A program made the position numbers and the translations under genes. Below are positions 20,048-29,744 of a stretch of DNA of 64,000 bases, in pieces. The stretch lies in the NCBI GenBank assembly GCA_005798825.1, contig SYIL01000004.1, positions 124,001-188,000 of the forward strand. Reading direction: 5' to 3'. The notes under the pieces are model-generated. The model was given only the letters and a program-made list of their open reading frames with translations. It ran no database searches and had not been told where the DNA came from. Within the stretch, counting starts at the first letter, position 1. Every line of letters begins with the position of its first letter. This stretch comes from Bacteroidota bacterium (lineage in GTDB: Bacteria; Bacteroidota; Bacteroidia; NS11-12g; UBA955).

Positions 20048-20603
20048 GATTTTTCAATCCCCAATAATTAGATTCTGAATTTTCTCGATACGTAGCCAAT
20101 AGTGAATCGACTTTCTCTTCCGTTAAATGTTCGTGATACTGGTTGCCCGCCTGAAGCATTGGGGCGTATCCACAGGCGCCCAGGCACTCTACTGTTTTTA
20201 ATGAAAATAGACCATCCGGCGTTGTTTGACCCACTTTTATGCCCAATTTCAATTCGATGTAAGCTATAATTTTTTCAGATCCCTCAATCATACAAGGCCC
20301 GGTTCTACATACTTCTAATTTAACCTTGCCAACAGCTTGGGTATCGAACATTGAATAAAAAGTAGCCACTTCGTATACCTCAATTGGCAATATATGAAGC
20401 AATCTGGCAACATAATCCATAACCGGCTCAGACAAGTATCCAAAATGGGCTTGGGCAATATGCAATATACTGAGCACAGCACTTTTTTGTTTTCCATCGG
20501 GAAATTTGGCCATTTGTCGGCCAACTTCTTTAAGCAAGTGTTCGGGGAATTCTATCATTTCTTGTTTCACGGTTCTAAGATTATGCATCCAATTCTCCAG
20601 CAA
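20037..20603 (-). CDS. nuoE: NADH-quinone oxidoreductase subunit E
   Basis: YEVATFYSMF; LEVCRTGPCMIEGSE; VECLGACGYAPMLQ; start may be internal at 20588. Confidence 0.96.
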   Translation of the reverse strand: MLENWMHNLRTVKQEMIEFPEHLLKEVGRQMAKFPDGKQKSAVLSILHIAQAHFGYLSEPVMDYVARLLHILPIEVYEVATFYSMFDTQAVGKVKLEVCRTGPCMIEGSEKIIAYIELKLGIKVGQTTPDGLFSLKTVECLGACGYAPMLQAGNQYHEHLTEEKVDSLLATYRENSESNYWGLKNHGS

Positions 20604-21801
20604 TTACATTCATACTACTCATGGTGAGAATCGCATCGCTTAATACTGAACCCTTTGCCATTTCAGGAAATGCTTGGTAGTAAATAAAACAAGGTCTGCG
20701 AAAATGCAAACGATAAGGGGTTCTTCCGCCATCACTCACCAAATAATAACCCAATTCACCATTTGCACCTTCAACCGCATGGTATACTTCTCCTTTGGGA
20801 ATTTGGGTTTCGCCCATTACGATCTTAAAATGATAAATCAGAGATTCCATACTGTTGGATAAATCCTCTTTTGGGGGCAAATAAAAATCGGGGACATGTG
20901 CATGAAAATCTCCTTTGGGCATTTTTTCTAAGGCCTGTCGTATAATATGTATACTCTGTCGGATTTCCTCTTGCCGTACTATAAATCGGTCATAAGTATC
21001 ACCATCTTTGCCAATGGGTACAATAAAATCAAAATCTTGATAACTACTGTAAGGATTCATGGCCCTTACATCATAATCAACGCCCGCAGCCCTGAGATTG
21101 GGACCCGAAAAACTATATTCAATGGCACGTTCGGCAGAAATTGGTCCTGCACCAATAACACGATCCATGAAAATGCGATTCCGTGTGAGAAGGGTGTCAA
21201 ATTCTTTGAAACTTGCAGAAAATCCGTCTAAAAATTTCTTGAGTTTTGCTAAGAAAATAGGATTGAAATCTCGCTCAAAACCCCCAATACGACCAATATT
21301 GGTAGTGAGTCTTGCCCCACAAATCTCTTCATATAATTCATAAATTTTTTCCCGTTCTTGAAACATATAAATAAAGCCCGTGAAAGCACCCGTGTCAACC
21401 CCTATTACAGAATTGCAAACCAAGTGGTCCGAAATACGCGCCAATTCCATTACGATCACCCGCATATAATCTACCCGCTTGGGCACTTCAATACCCACCA
21501 ATTTTTCAACAGTCATATGCCATCCGATATTATTAATCGGTGATGAGCAGTAATTTAAGCGATCTGTTATGGGAGTAATTTGGTTATAGGGTCGATGTTC
21601 AGCCAATTTTTCAAATGCGCGATGAATATAGCCAATGGTTGGCTCGGCCTTTAAAATACGTTCGCCGTCCACTGTCAGTACATTCTGAAAAATACCATGG
21701 GTTGCTGGGTGCGTCGGCCCGAGATTGAGGGTTGCAATTTCGCCGTCAATTGTTTCTGTTGAAAGAACATGTCCGCTCCCCTTTATAGAAAAATTGCTCA
21801 T
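20581..21801 (-). CDS. nuoD: NADH-quinone oxidoreductase subunit D
   Basis: LNLGPTHPATHG; EPTIGYIHRAFEKLAEHRPYNQITPITDRLNYCSSP; R-P-C motif RLHFRRPCF. Confidence 0.98.
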   Translation of the reverse strand: MSNFSIKGSGHVLSTETIDGEIATLNLGPTHPATHGIFQNVLTVDGERILKAEPTIGYIHRAFEKLAEHRPYNQITPITDRLNYCSSPINNIGWHMTVEKLVGIEVPKRVDYMRVIVMELARISDHLVCNSVIGVDTGAFTGFIYMFQEREKIYELYEEICGARLTTNIGRIGGFERDFNPIFLAKLKKFLDGFSASFKEFDTLLTRNRIFMDRVIGAGPISAERAIEYSFSGPNLRAAGVDYDVRAMNPYSSYQDFDFIVPIGKDGDTYDRFIVRQEEIRQSIHIIRQALEKMPKGDFHAHVPDFYLPPKEDLSNSMESLIYHFKIVMGETQIPKGEVYHAVEGANGELGYYLVSDGGRTPYRLHFRRPCFIYYQAFPEMAKGSVLSDAILTMSSMNVIAGELDA

Positions 21802-22301
21802 CGCCCAAAAAATTTATCGTCTTTGTCTGTCCGGGTTTCATCTTCCAATGCATAATGTTTGCGCAGGGGATGATAATCCATATCTTCCATATTTAAAATA
21901 CGTCGCAAATCGGGATGGTCTTGAAATTGAATGCCATAGAAATCAAAAGTCTCTCTTTCCATCCAATTGGCCCCAACAAAAACGCCTGTCAATGTAGGAA
22001 TGAAAATATCGTTTTCAGACAATGCCACTTTTATACGCAATCGTTTGTTGGCAATAAAATTATGGAGATGATATACAATCTCAAATTCGGCACCCAATTT
22101 CTCCGGATAATGAGAAGCACACAAGTCTGTCAAAAAATTAAATTCTAGGCTTTCTTTCAAGAATTTGACAATTGAAACAATCTGCAATCGGTTAACTTCA
22201 ATATTCAACATGCCAAAAGTGTCGACTTGGCTCGTAGGCATATCTCCCAAATGGGTTTCAATCGCCAAAAGCAAGTGTTCATTTTCAAGGGTTTGCATCA
22301 T
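21798..22301 (-). CDS. nuoC: NADH-quinone oxidoreductase subunit C
   Basis: NWMERETFDFYGIQFQDHPDLRRILNMEDMDYHPLRKHYAL; 4-nt overlap with nuoD. Confidence 0.97.
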   Translation of the reverse strand: MMQTLENEHLLLAIETHLGDMPTSQVDTFGMLNIEVNRLQIVSIVKFLKESLEFNFLTDLCASHYPEKLGAEFEIVYHLHNFIANKRLRIKVALSENDIFIPTLTGVFVGANWMERETFDFYGIQFQDHPDLRRILNMEDMDYHPLRKHYALEDETRTDKDDKFFGR

Positions 22302-22897
22302 TTAAGGGTTTCGATATTGTAGCTTTCTAACATTTTCTTGTAATCATCGCTGTCGCGTCTTCTCAGAGTTTCACTTTTGGCCAATTCCTGAATTTTCATA
22401 AGTCCATCGATAATTTGCTCAGGTCTTGGAGGACATCCCGGAACATACACATCCACAGGAATAACCTTGTCAATTCCTTGTAAAACACTATAGGTATCGA
22501 AAATTCCACCAGAGCAAGCGCAGGCACCAACAGACAATACCCATTTGGGTTCGGCCATCTGATCGTAAACTTGCTTTAAAATTGGACCCATTTTTTTGGA
22601 GATTGTGCCCATCACCATTAATAAGTCAGTTTGGCGGGGAGTGAATGCCAGTCGCTCAGACCCAAAACGAGCCAAATCGTAATTTGCACCCATGGTCGCC
22701 ATAAACTCTATACCACAACAAGAGGTAGCAAAAGGCAGTGGCCATAATGAATTAGCCCTTGCCAATCCAATAGCCTTGTCCATTGATGTTGCAAAGAACC
22801 CCTGTCCTTCAATTCCCTCTGGTGCAGATGCCTGGTTTACCATTCCCGTTCTGATAAATTTAGTGTTCCCACTCGAGGGCACCGCGTTTCCAAACAT
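22298..22897 (-). CDS. nuoB: NADH-quinone oxidoreductase subunit B
   Basis: LWPLPFATSCCGIEFMATMGANYDLARFGSERLAFTPRQTDLLMV; VPGCPPRPEQIIDG; true start may be 22843 (MVNQASAPEG). Confidence 0.97.
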   Translation of the reverse strand: MFGNAVPSSGNTKFIRTGMVNQASAPEGIEGQGFFATSMDKAIGLARANSLWPLPFATSCCGIEFMATMGANYDLARFGSERLAFTPRQTDLLMVMGTISKKMGPILKQVYDQMAEPKWVLSVGACACSGGIFDTYSVLQGIDKVIPVDVYVPGCPPRPEQIIDGLMKIQELAKSETLRRRDSDDYKKMLESYNIETLK

Positions 22898-23225
22898 ATA
22901 TAAATCCCACTAAGAAAAATCCAATAAAAGTTGCAACTGCGGCAAATCCGTGCCAACCCATTTCCTTGAAATTAACCGCGTATGGATAAAAGAAAATCAC
23001 CTCCACATCAAACAAAACAAAAAGAATAGCAGACAAAAAATATTTTACAGAAACCGGAAAACGCGCATTCCCATGTATAGGAATTCCACATTCAAAATTC
23101 TCTACTTTGTTGACCGTTTTTCTGCTGGGCCCAAGAAGATGGGAAAGAGAGAGCGTTAGGGCAACAAACCCTACAGCCACAGCGATTTGAATTAAAATGG
23201 GCAAATAATCATTTGGCTGATTCAT
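22860..23225 (-). CDS. nuoA: NADH-quinone oxidoreductase subunit A
   Basis: KVENFECGIPIHGNARFPVSVKYFLSAILFVLFDVEVIFFYPYAV. Confidence 0.97.
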   Translation of the reverse strand: MNQPNDYLPILIQIAVAVGFVALTLSLSHLLGPSRKTVNKVENFECGIPIHGNARFPVSVKYFLSAILFVLFDVEVIFFYPYAVNFKEMGWHGFAAVATFIGFFLVGFIYVWKRGALEWEH

Positions 23226-23234
23226 TTATGAGTG

Positions 23235-23242
23235 CAAATTTA
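23235..23242 (-). promoter_or_regulatory. TAnnTTTG -7 element (TAAATTTG) upstream of nuoA
   Basis: Minus-strand TAAATTTG followed 9 nt later by ATG; no convincing -33 TTTG seen. Confidence 0.4.
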
Positions 23243-23509
23243 ATACATGCATTGACTATTTTCATTTTTAAAGCCAAAAATTGGGAAAAATAATAGCCAA
23301 AATTATTAATTCCTTGCACAGGATGTTTGCCAAAAGTGTTTACTCGAATTTATTTTGGCGGACTTCAGCATTTTTGATCCAGAAATAAGGGATCACTCAC
23401 ACCCAAACCTTGCACAAGGTATTTTACAAGTTGCCCATTAATATCAGATCGGCAAATTATTTAACCTTTTCAATTGGATTTAATTCAGTATATTCGGACA
23501 AAAAAAAAT

Positions 23510-24304
23510 ATGACGCCAAAAATCTTTCAATCGATGTTATTTTGTTTTTTCATCAGCATTGTAGCGTTTTGTATATCTGGCAATTCCAATGGCCCTGGAG
23601 GCGATAGAACAGGTGCTCCGCTTTCCTCTGGAAGTTGTTCTTCTTGTCACAATCCTGGCTCGAATAGAAACGGTAGCATTACAATATCCGTAATAGACAA
23701 AACCTCAATGTCTGTTGTAACCAATATTGAAGTCGGAAAAACATATATTGTATCTATCGCTTCATTGGGGACTTCTACCCAAAAAGGGTTTCAAGCCACC
23801 GTACTGAATGCTTCCAATTTGGGAATTGGGAAAATGTCTTCAGCCAAAGGAGGTGCTTCTATTTATCCCAGTGGTACTCGCGAAATTTGTGGGCATACCT
23901 CTCCCAGTCTTTCAGGCGTATGGTCGTTTGAATGGACTGCTCCTGCTGCTTTGACTGGAGATATCATGATCTATGCCATTAGTATTGTTTCCAATGGCGA
24001 TGGATCTAATAATGGAGACCAAACGGTAAAAACCAGTATTACCCTTGCACCAAAAAGCAATAGTTCTTCTACTGCTTTGTTTGGAATTGAGTCGATCAAC
24101 ACATACCCAAACCCATCCTCCATTGAAATCAATTTGCCCTCTTTTTGCAACTCGGTTCAGATTCTTGGCATCAATGGAAAACAAGTATACAGTGGAACAA
24201 ATATTATTAAAATCAATATCCAAAATTTAACACCCGGACTCTATTTTTTGAATGGTGTCAAGGACAATGGAAAACCATTTGTCGGGCAATTCGTCAAACA
24301 ATAA
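23510..24304 (+). CDS. choice-of-anchor V/Reelin-type domain secreted protein with CxxCH motif and T9SS sorting domain
   Basis: Signal peptide MTPKIFQSMLFCFFISIVAFCISG; GGDRTGAPLSSGSCSSCHNPG; C-term NTYPNPSSIEINLP...NLTPGLYFLNGVKDNGKPFVGQFVKQ. Confidence 0.82.
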   Translation: MTPKIFQSMLFCFFISIVAFCISGNSNGPGGDRTGAPLSSGSCSSCHNPGSNRNGSITISVIDKTSMSVVTNIEVGKTYIVSIASLGTSTQKGFQATVLNASNLGIGKMSSAKGGASIYPSGTREICGHTSPSLSGVWSFEWTAPAALTGDIMIYAISIVSNGDGSNNGDQTVKTSITLAPKSNSSSTALFGIESINTYPNPSSIEINLPSFCNSVQILGINGKQVYSGTNIIKINIQNLTPGLYFLNGVKDNGKPFVGQFVKQ

Positions 24305-24306
24305 AA

Positions 24307-25326
24307 TTACTTTTTCATGGCATCCAATGCCCTGTGATAGGCCCTTGCATTTTTATTGTGCGCTTTCAAAGTGGTTTCGAATAGGTGTTCGGGCTGCAGG
24401 TTGGAATTGGCGCAAAAATACAAGTAGGGATACTCTCGTCCAAACAAGCACGAATCAATAGCAAGGGGGTCTGGAATACAAATTGGCCCTGGAGGCAATC
24501 CAGAATAAAGATACGTATTATACGCAGAATTGATTTTTAGGTCTGCAGAAAGAACCCTCCCCGAACTCCCCTTCGCAAATACTACAGTTGGATCCGCCTG
24601 AAGGGGCATATTCAGTTTAAGGCGCAACCGATAAACAGACGCAATTTTACCAAATTCGCTGATCTTGTTACTCTCCTTCGTTACTATACTCGCAATGATG
24701 ACAGCGTCTAATTTGCTTATACCCTTTGTCATTAATGCTTTTTCACGATTTTTTGTCCAAAATTTATCGGATTCTATTTTCATTCGTTTTAACCAACCTA
24801 TGGGTGTTGTAGCCTTTTTAAGATTGTATGTATTGGGAATAAATAATACAGGCCAGGTTTGACGATTTACACCCAAGCTTGCAAGTACAAGTGAATCAGA
24901 TAAGATCCCAAGAATGGTTTTTTCGTCGTAGGGTATTTTTCCCGCAATTGAGACCACCAATTCTTTGCTGTACCATGAAGATCTCAAGACCCAATTGCTG
25001 GTTTCAGATTGGTATTTTAGCAATAATTTTGCCAGATTCCATGCACTTGTTTTGGGTTTTACGACAAGGTAAATAGGGCTTGGATGATCATAACCTATCC
25101 AATGACAAATTTTCCCAAACCCAGGATAAAAAGAGATTCCAAATTGATTGGCTACCAAAATTTCTAGGGAATCCATCGAAATAGAATTTTTGATATTCAA
25201 GACCCTATCTTCTGAATTATTTGTCTTTAGGTGTTGTCCCAAAAAAATGAAACCAATACCCACAATTAACAAAACTCCTATGAATATCACCCCCAACTTA
25301 GACCTGCCCATGCCACAAAATTGCAT
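24307..25326 (-). CDS. mltG: endolytic transglycosylase MltG
   Basis: IASIVTKESNKISEFGKIASVYRLRLKLNMPLQADPTVVFA; YNTYLYSGLPPGPICIPDPLAIDS; ORF-track N-terminus upstream of 25326 lies antisense to dapB and is unlikely to be translated. Confidence 0.92.
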   Translation of the reverse strand: MQFCGMGRSKLGVIFIGVLLIVGIGFIFLGQHLKTNNSEDRVLNIKNSISMDSLEILVANQFGISFYPGFGKICHWIGYDHPSPIYLVVKPKTSAWNLAKLLLKYQSETSNWVLRSSWYSKELVVSIAGKIPYDEKTILGILSDSLVLASLGVNRQTWPVLFIPNTYNLKKATTPIGWLKRMKIESDKFWTKNREKALMTKGISKLDAVIIASIVTKESNKISEFGKIASVYRLRLKLNMPLQADPTVVFAKGSSGRVLSADLKINSAYNTYLYSGLPPGPICIPDPLAIDSCLFGREYPYLYFCANSNLQPEHLFETTLKAHNKNARAYHRALDAMKK

Positions 25327-25387
25327 TATTTTAGGGTAATATTTAAATATCTGATTAAAAATGAGGCCACGACAAATAGAAATAATG

Positions 25388-25395
25388 TAGGTTTG
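25388..25395 (+). promoter_or_regulatory. TAnnTTTG -7 element (TAGGTTTG) abutting the dapB GTG start
   Basis: 4 nt between element and GTG at 25400. Confidence 0.4.
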
Positions 25396-25399
25396 CAGG

Positions 25400-26140
25400 G
25401 TGAATATATTGTTGATTGGATCTGGTAAAATGGGCAAAATTGTCGAGCAATTGGCCATCGAAAAAGGGCATACCATAGTGGAGAAATACCACACGTTAAA
25501 TCCATTCAATGCCAATACATTTTTGGTTGGGGATGTTGTCATTGATTTTAGTACCCCTTCACTCGTAAAAAGCCATGCACAACTTTGTTTTGAGAAAAAT
25601 ATTCCTTTGGTGGAAGGTACGACTGGATGGAATATGCAATTTGAAAGTGTCGCTGCTGATTGTCTGAAAATGGGGGGCACATTGCTTGCATCTTCTAATT
25701 TCAGCCTAGGGGTCAATCTTTTTTTTGAGATGTCAAAAAAACTTTCCGTCTTGATGGATGCATACGATTACAATTGCAGTATCTCAGAAATTCACCATAC
25801 CGAAAAAATAGACAAGCCCAGTGGAACAGCAATTACCTTGGCTGAAGGGGTAATTTCACATTCAACTCGTTATGAAAATTGGGCACTATCCCCCACTGAG
25901 TCAATACCAGAAATTCGCCAAGAAAATATAGATAATATTCTACTTATTCACGCAGAACGAATGCATGGAGTATATGGAAAACACAGTCTTTCCTATGAAA
26001 ATGCCATCGATATAATTCGATTTGAGCATGAAGCAAAAAGCAGAATTGGATTTGCGAAAGGTGCAATTATGGCAGCGGAGTGGTTGATTGGAAAACGCGG
26101 TGTATTTGATATGGGCGATTTTCTTAACTTTGCCCTTTAA
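25400..26140 (+). CDS. dapB: 4-hydroxy-tetrahydrodipicolinate reductase
   Basis: MNILLIGSGKMGK; VVIDFSTPSLVKSH; EGTTGW; ISEIHHTEKIDKPSGTA. Confidence 0.97.
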   Translation: MNILLIGSGKMGKIVEQLAIEKGHTIVEKYHTLNPFNANTFLVGDVVIDFSTPSLVKSHAQLCFEKNIPLVEGTTGWNMQFESVAADCLKMGGTLLASSNFSLGVNLFFEMSKKLSVLMDAYDYNCSISEIHHTEKIDKPSGTAITLAEGVISHSTRYENWALSPTESIPEIRQENIDNILLIHAERMHGVYGKHSLSYENAIDIIRFEHEAKSRIGFAKGAIMAAEWLIGKRGVFDMGDFLNFAL

Positions 26141-26151
26141 GGTATTGATTC

Positions 26152-27690
26152 ATGGAAGGCTATAACGTATCTCTTTTCTTCATTTTGTGGTGTATTTCAT
26201 TTTTATTGACCAGAATAGGTCTTTCGCGGATGTTCAAAACTGCCGGAGAATCTTTTTGGGTTGCTTGGATACCAGTGGTCAGTTGGTGGTATTGGATAAA
26301 AATTGTGGGTAGACCCAAATGGTATATATTCGGAATGATAACGCCCGGTATCAACATTTTATTTAGCTTTAATATCACCCTTGACATTCTTCGATCTTTT
26401 GGTAAATTCGGATATTGGCAACAATTTTTTGGGACTGTTTTTAGTTTTATTTACTTCCCAATTTTGGCCTTTAGTCCGCTTACTTTTATTGGTCCAGCTG
26501 GGAAAAAATCATGGCGAGAAACCCATGTCCCCAAGAATAATGGCATTCGTGAATGGGGAGACGCAATTCTGTTTGCAGCCTATGTCGCTGGGGGTATGCG
26601 TGCCTTGTTTTTTGATTTATACCAGATTCCAACACCTTCCATGGAATCCAACCTAATGGTTGGAGATTATTTGGTGGTTGGTCGTGCGAAAGTTGGCATG
26701 CGCATTCCAATGACACCCATCACTGTTCCTGTGTTGGCGCCCAAAGAAATACTGGGAATGAAAGCCTATTCAGATTGGCTAGAGCTCCCCTACATGCGTT
26801 TACCGGGTTGGTATACCATTAAAAACAATGACATCATTGTTTTTAACTGGCCTGCTGACGGAGATGAATACCCAACCGATAAAAAAGACAATTATGTAAA
26901 GCGTTGTATAGGAATTCCGGGCGATCGAATTCTTATATCAAAAGGGATAATCTATATAAATGGAAAAGAATTGCCAAGCGTTGGCAAGCAACAAAAACGG
27001 TATTTAGCCCTGATGAGTGAACCGATAACAGAGGATTTTCTTGCTGAAAATGATTTGGGGGATTTTCAATTTCCATACAATGCCGAAAAATACATCGCCG
27101 ATGGAAAACGTTTGGGAAAGGACATATTACCCTATACCCTTTTTACCTGGCCCGAAAATATTCAAAAAATTAGAAAGGATGCCACAGTTTTGAGTATTGA
27201 ATTAGATACAATCGATATAGGATATGATCGAAACCTATTCCCCGACACTTTGGCAACAAAATACATGAAACCGCGATGGAACCTGAACAACTACGGTGAA
27301 TTTTATTTGCCTAAACGGGGTGAAACCCTTGTGTTGACCCAAAAAAATTGGGACTGGCTTAATTTGGCTATCAACAAATATGAGGAAGCCAATATTTCTG
27401 AACAAGATGGCAAATTTTATTCGACCGATGGAGTTGAAATCAAAAAATATACTTTTAAAATGGGTTATTACTGGATGATGGGTGATAATCGCTACAACAG
27501 CCTGGATTCTCGTTATTGGGGTTATGTTCCGGAAGACCATATCGTAGGAAAACCACTATTTACCTTTTTTAGCCTAAAAAAAGTCATTGGCATTGATCCC
27601 GATACGTATTTGCCTTTGTCCGAACATGGAAATATGGAGTATAAAACCCGGGGCATTCGTTGGAGTAAAATCTTCCGTTGGATTGAATAA
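26152..27690 (+). CDS. lepB: signal peptidase I (long Bacteroidota form)
   Basis: YQIPTPSMESNLMVGDYLVV; DNYVKRCIGIPGDRI; GYYWMMGDNRYNSLDSRYWGYVPEDHIVGK. Confidence 0.96.
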   Translation: MEGYNVSLFFILWCISFLLTRIGLSRMFKTAGESFWVAWIPVVSWWYWIKIVGRPKWYIFGMITPGINILFSFNITLDILRSFGKFGYWQQFFGTVFSFIYFPILAFSPLTFIGPAGKKSWRETHVPKNNGIREWGDAILFAAYVAGGMRALFFDLYQIPTPSMESNLMVGDYLVVGRAKVGMRIPMTPITVPVLAPKEILGMKAYSDWLELPYMRLPGWYTIKNNDIIVFNWPADGDEYPTDKKDNYVKRCIGIPGDRILISKGIIYINGKELPSVGKQQKRYLALMSEPITEDFLAENDLGDFQFPYNAEKYIADGKRLGKDILPYTLFTWPENIQKIRKDATVLSIELDTIDIGYDRNLFPDTLATKYMKPRWNLNNYGEFYLPKRGETLVLTQKNWDWLNLAINKYEEANISEQDGKFYSTDGVEIKKYTFKMGYYWMMGDNRYNSLDSRYWGYVPEDHIVGKPLFTFFSLKKVIGIDPDTYLPLSEHGNMEYKTRGIRWSKIFRWIE

Positions 27691-27706
27691 AAATCTTGTG
27701 TTTTTG

Positions 27707-27753
27707 CTGCGATTTATACTCCCCTAACATTTGGGGAAAGCAGTTGGTTTTGG
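27707..27753. terminator. possible terminator between convergent lepB and asparaginase genes
   Basis: CTGC...TCCCC-TAACATTT-GGGGA..GCAG two-step stem. Confidence 0.3.
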
Positions 27754-27775
27754 ACATGGCTTGGCCAATGTCGAA

Positions 27776-28807
27776 TCAAAAAGGACAATTTAGCTTAACT
27801 GCCTTGGAAAAACCGACCGAGTTTCCTGCAAAATTGATATTTTCCAACTGCCAGTGATGCATCAAGGCATTCTCCTCTTTTTTGCTCAGCAATCCGAGTC
27901 TCAATAGAATCTCGTGGGCAACCTGATACTGTGGTCCCATTTTCCCATCATCAATTTTTATTGCAATCCCCCATTTTTTATGGGGTATCGCCAAACAATA
28001 AATTCCATCAGCCCCTGTTTTTCCTATAACTTTACCTTTGGTAATGCGCATCACATCAGAACAATAACGTTTTGTTCCTGCTACAAGCTCAGGATATTGA
28101 ATAACAGATTTAACAATACGATTGCAAACAGATTCAAGGGCTTTGTCTTTCCAAACCATTGGAGAAATCAGGTTTTTATATGCCAAAGCCTGGTTGAGCA
28201 AAGGCATACCAAAAATGGGTGCAGAACAACCATCAATCCCGACCCGCAAATCTTTCTCTTCCAATTCGTAAAACAACGCTGTAATTTTCTTTATTTCTAG
28301 GTGTAATGTATGTTTTGGGGATAGATAATCAACAATATCAAGTTTATTGTGCATACAATGCGCCAAAAAACCTGCGTGTTTGCCACTGCAATTGTTGTGA
28401 AGTACACTGGGGGATTGATTGTTTCGAATCAGTGCGGAATAATCGCTTTTAATAGCGGGTTGTTGAACTCCGCATTGCAGCGTTTCGGGGTTGAGCGATA
28501 TCGTTGATAGTATCTTTGTAACTGCATCTACATGCATTGGTTCTCCATTGTGGGAAGCACACATTATGGCCAAATCTTTTTCTGTAAACCCAAATGCATC
28601 AAACCCCCCCGATAGAATGAAGGGGATATGTTGAAAATATTTGAGCGCTGATCTTGGAAATGCAATTTGTCCAATATCTCCCATAGACCAAATCAATTGG
28701 CTTTTCTGGTCAACCACGCAAAAAGAACCACGGTGAAAACTCTCCACAACATCGGCCCTGAAGTTGTTTACCAAAACAGGGTTGGGTATTGTATTTTTTT
28801 TAGTCAT
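27776..28807 (-). CDS. asparaginase, class 3 (Rhizobium etli ReAV-type / AsnA II family)
   Basis: ESFHRGSFCVVD; PRSALKYFQ (SxxK); CASHNGEPMH; NNCSGKHAGFL; GIDGCSAPIFGMPL; start MTKKNT at 28807. Confidence 0.88.
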   Translation of the reverse strand: MTKKNTIPNPVLVNNFRADVVESFHRGSFCVVDQKSQLIWSMGDIGQIAFPRSALKYFQHIPFILSGGFDAFGFTEKDLAIMCASHNGEPMHVDAVTKILSTISLNPETLQCGVQQPAIKSDYSALIRNNQSPSVLHNNCSGKHAGFLAHCMHNKLDIVDYLSPKHTLHLEIKKITALFYELEEKDLRVGIDGCSAPIFGMPLLNQALAYKNLISPMVWKDKALESVCNRIVKSVIQYPELVAGTKRYCSDVMRITKGKVIGKTGADGIYCLAIPHKKWGIAIKIDDGKMGPQYQVAHEILLRLGLLSKKEENALMHHWQLENINFAGNSVGFSKAVKLNCPF

Positions 28808-28814
28808 ACAAAGA

Positions 28815-29744
28815 TCACAATCGCTGTTGACCCAAGAGAAACAAAACAGCCATTCGAACGGCAACGCCATTTTCAACTTGTTGCAAAATAATACTGTGCT
28901 CACCATCGGCAACATCACTGCTAATTTCTACGCCACGGTTAATTGGACCGGGATGCATGATGCAAATTTCTTTGTCAAGACTTTTTAATCTCTCAAGTGT
29001 AAGCCCATACAAGCTTGTATATTCTTTTAAAGAAGGGAAATGCCTCTGGTCTTGACGCTCCAATTGAATGCGCAACACATTGGCCACGTCACACCATTTC
29101 AAAGCATCCTGTAGTTTATGGGTTACTGAAACACCCAAGTGCTGAATATTTTTGGGAATAAGTGTAGCAGGGCCACAAACCATTACCTCAGCACCCAAAA
29201 GTTGCAGACAGTAAATATTGCTCAACGCAACTCTTGAATGGAGTATATCTCCAATGATAACAACTTTTTTTCCAGCTACGTCCCCAAATTTCTCACGGAT
29301 TGAAAATGCATCTAACAATGCCTGTGTCGGATGCTCATGTGTGCCATCACCGGCATTTACTATCTGAGCATCTATATATTTAGACAAAAAAACGCAAGCA
29401 CCAGGGGCTGGATGACGCATAACAACCATATCAACCTTCATGCTTAGTATGTTGTTTACTGTGTCAATTAATGTTTCACCTTTTTTTACACTTGACGAAG
29501 AACTAGAAAAATTTATAATGTCTGCACCCAGTCTTTTCTCTGCCAATTCAAAAGAAACCCTGGTTCGAGTAGAATTTTCAAAAAATAAATTTGCGATGGT
29601 GGTGTCTCTAAGCGCAGGTGTTTTTTTTACCGGTCCATTAAGCAATGATTTGAAATTGTCGGCTGTCTCAAATATTGTTTGAACATGGGAAGCCTCAAGG
29701 CCTTTAATTCCCAGTAAATGTTTGATAGGCAATTGTGTCGTCAT
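28815..29744 (-). CDS. pyrB: aspartate carbamoyltransferase catalytic subunit
   Basis: FFENSTRTRVSFELAEKRLGAD; NAGDGTHEHPTQALLDAFSI; IMHPGPINRGVEI. Confidence 0.98.
   Translation of the reverse strand: MTTQLPIKHLLGIKGLEASHVQTIFETADNFKSLLNGPVKKTPALRDTTIANLFFENSTRTRVSFELAEKRLGADIINFSSSSSSVKKGETLIDTVNNILSMKVDMVVMRHPAPGACVFLSKYIDAQIVNAGDGTHEHPTQALLDAFSIREKFGDVAGKKVVIIGDILHSRVALSNIYCLQLLGAEVMVCGPATLIPKNIQHLGVSVTHKLQDALKWCDVANVLRIQLERQDQRHFPSLKEYTSLYGLTLERLKSLDKEICIMHPGPINRGVEISSDVADGEHSIILQQVENGVAVRMAVLFLLGQQRL

Noticed and set aside
25327-25716. N-terminal extension of mltG in the ORF track
   Set aside because: Lies antisense to dapB; MltG TM begins right after M at 25326/25311.
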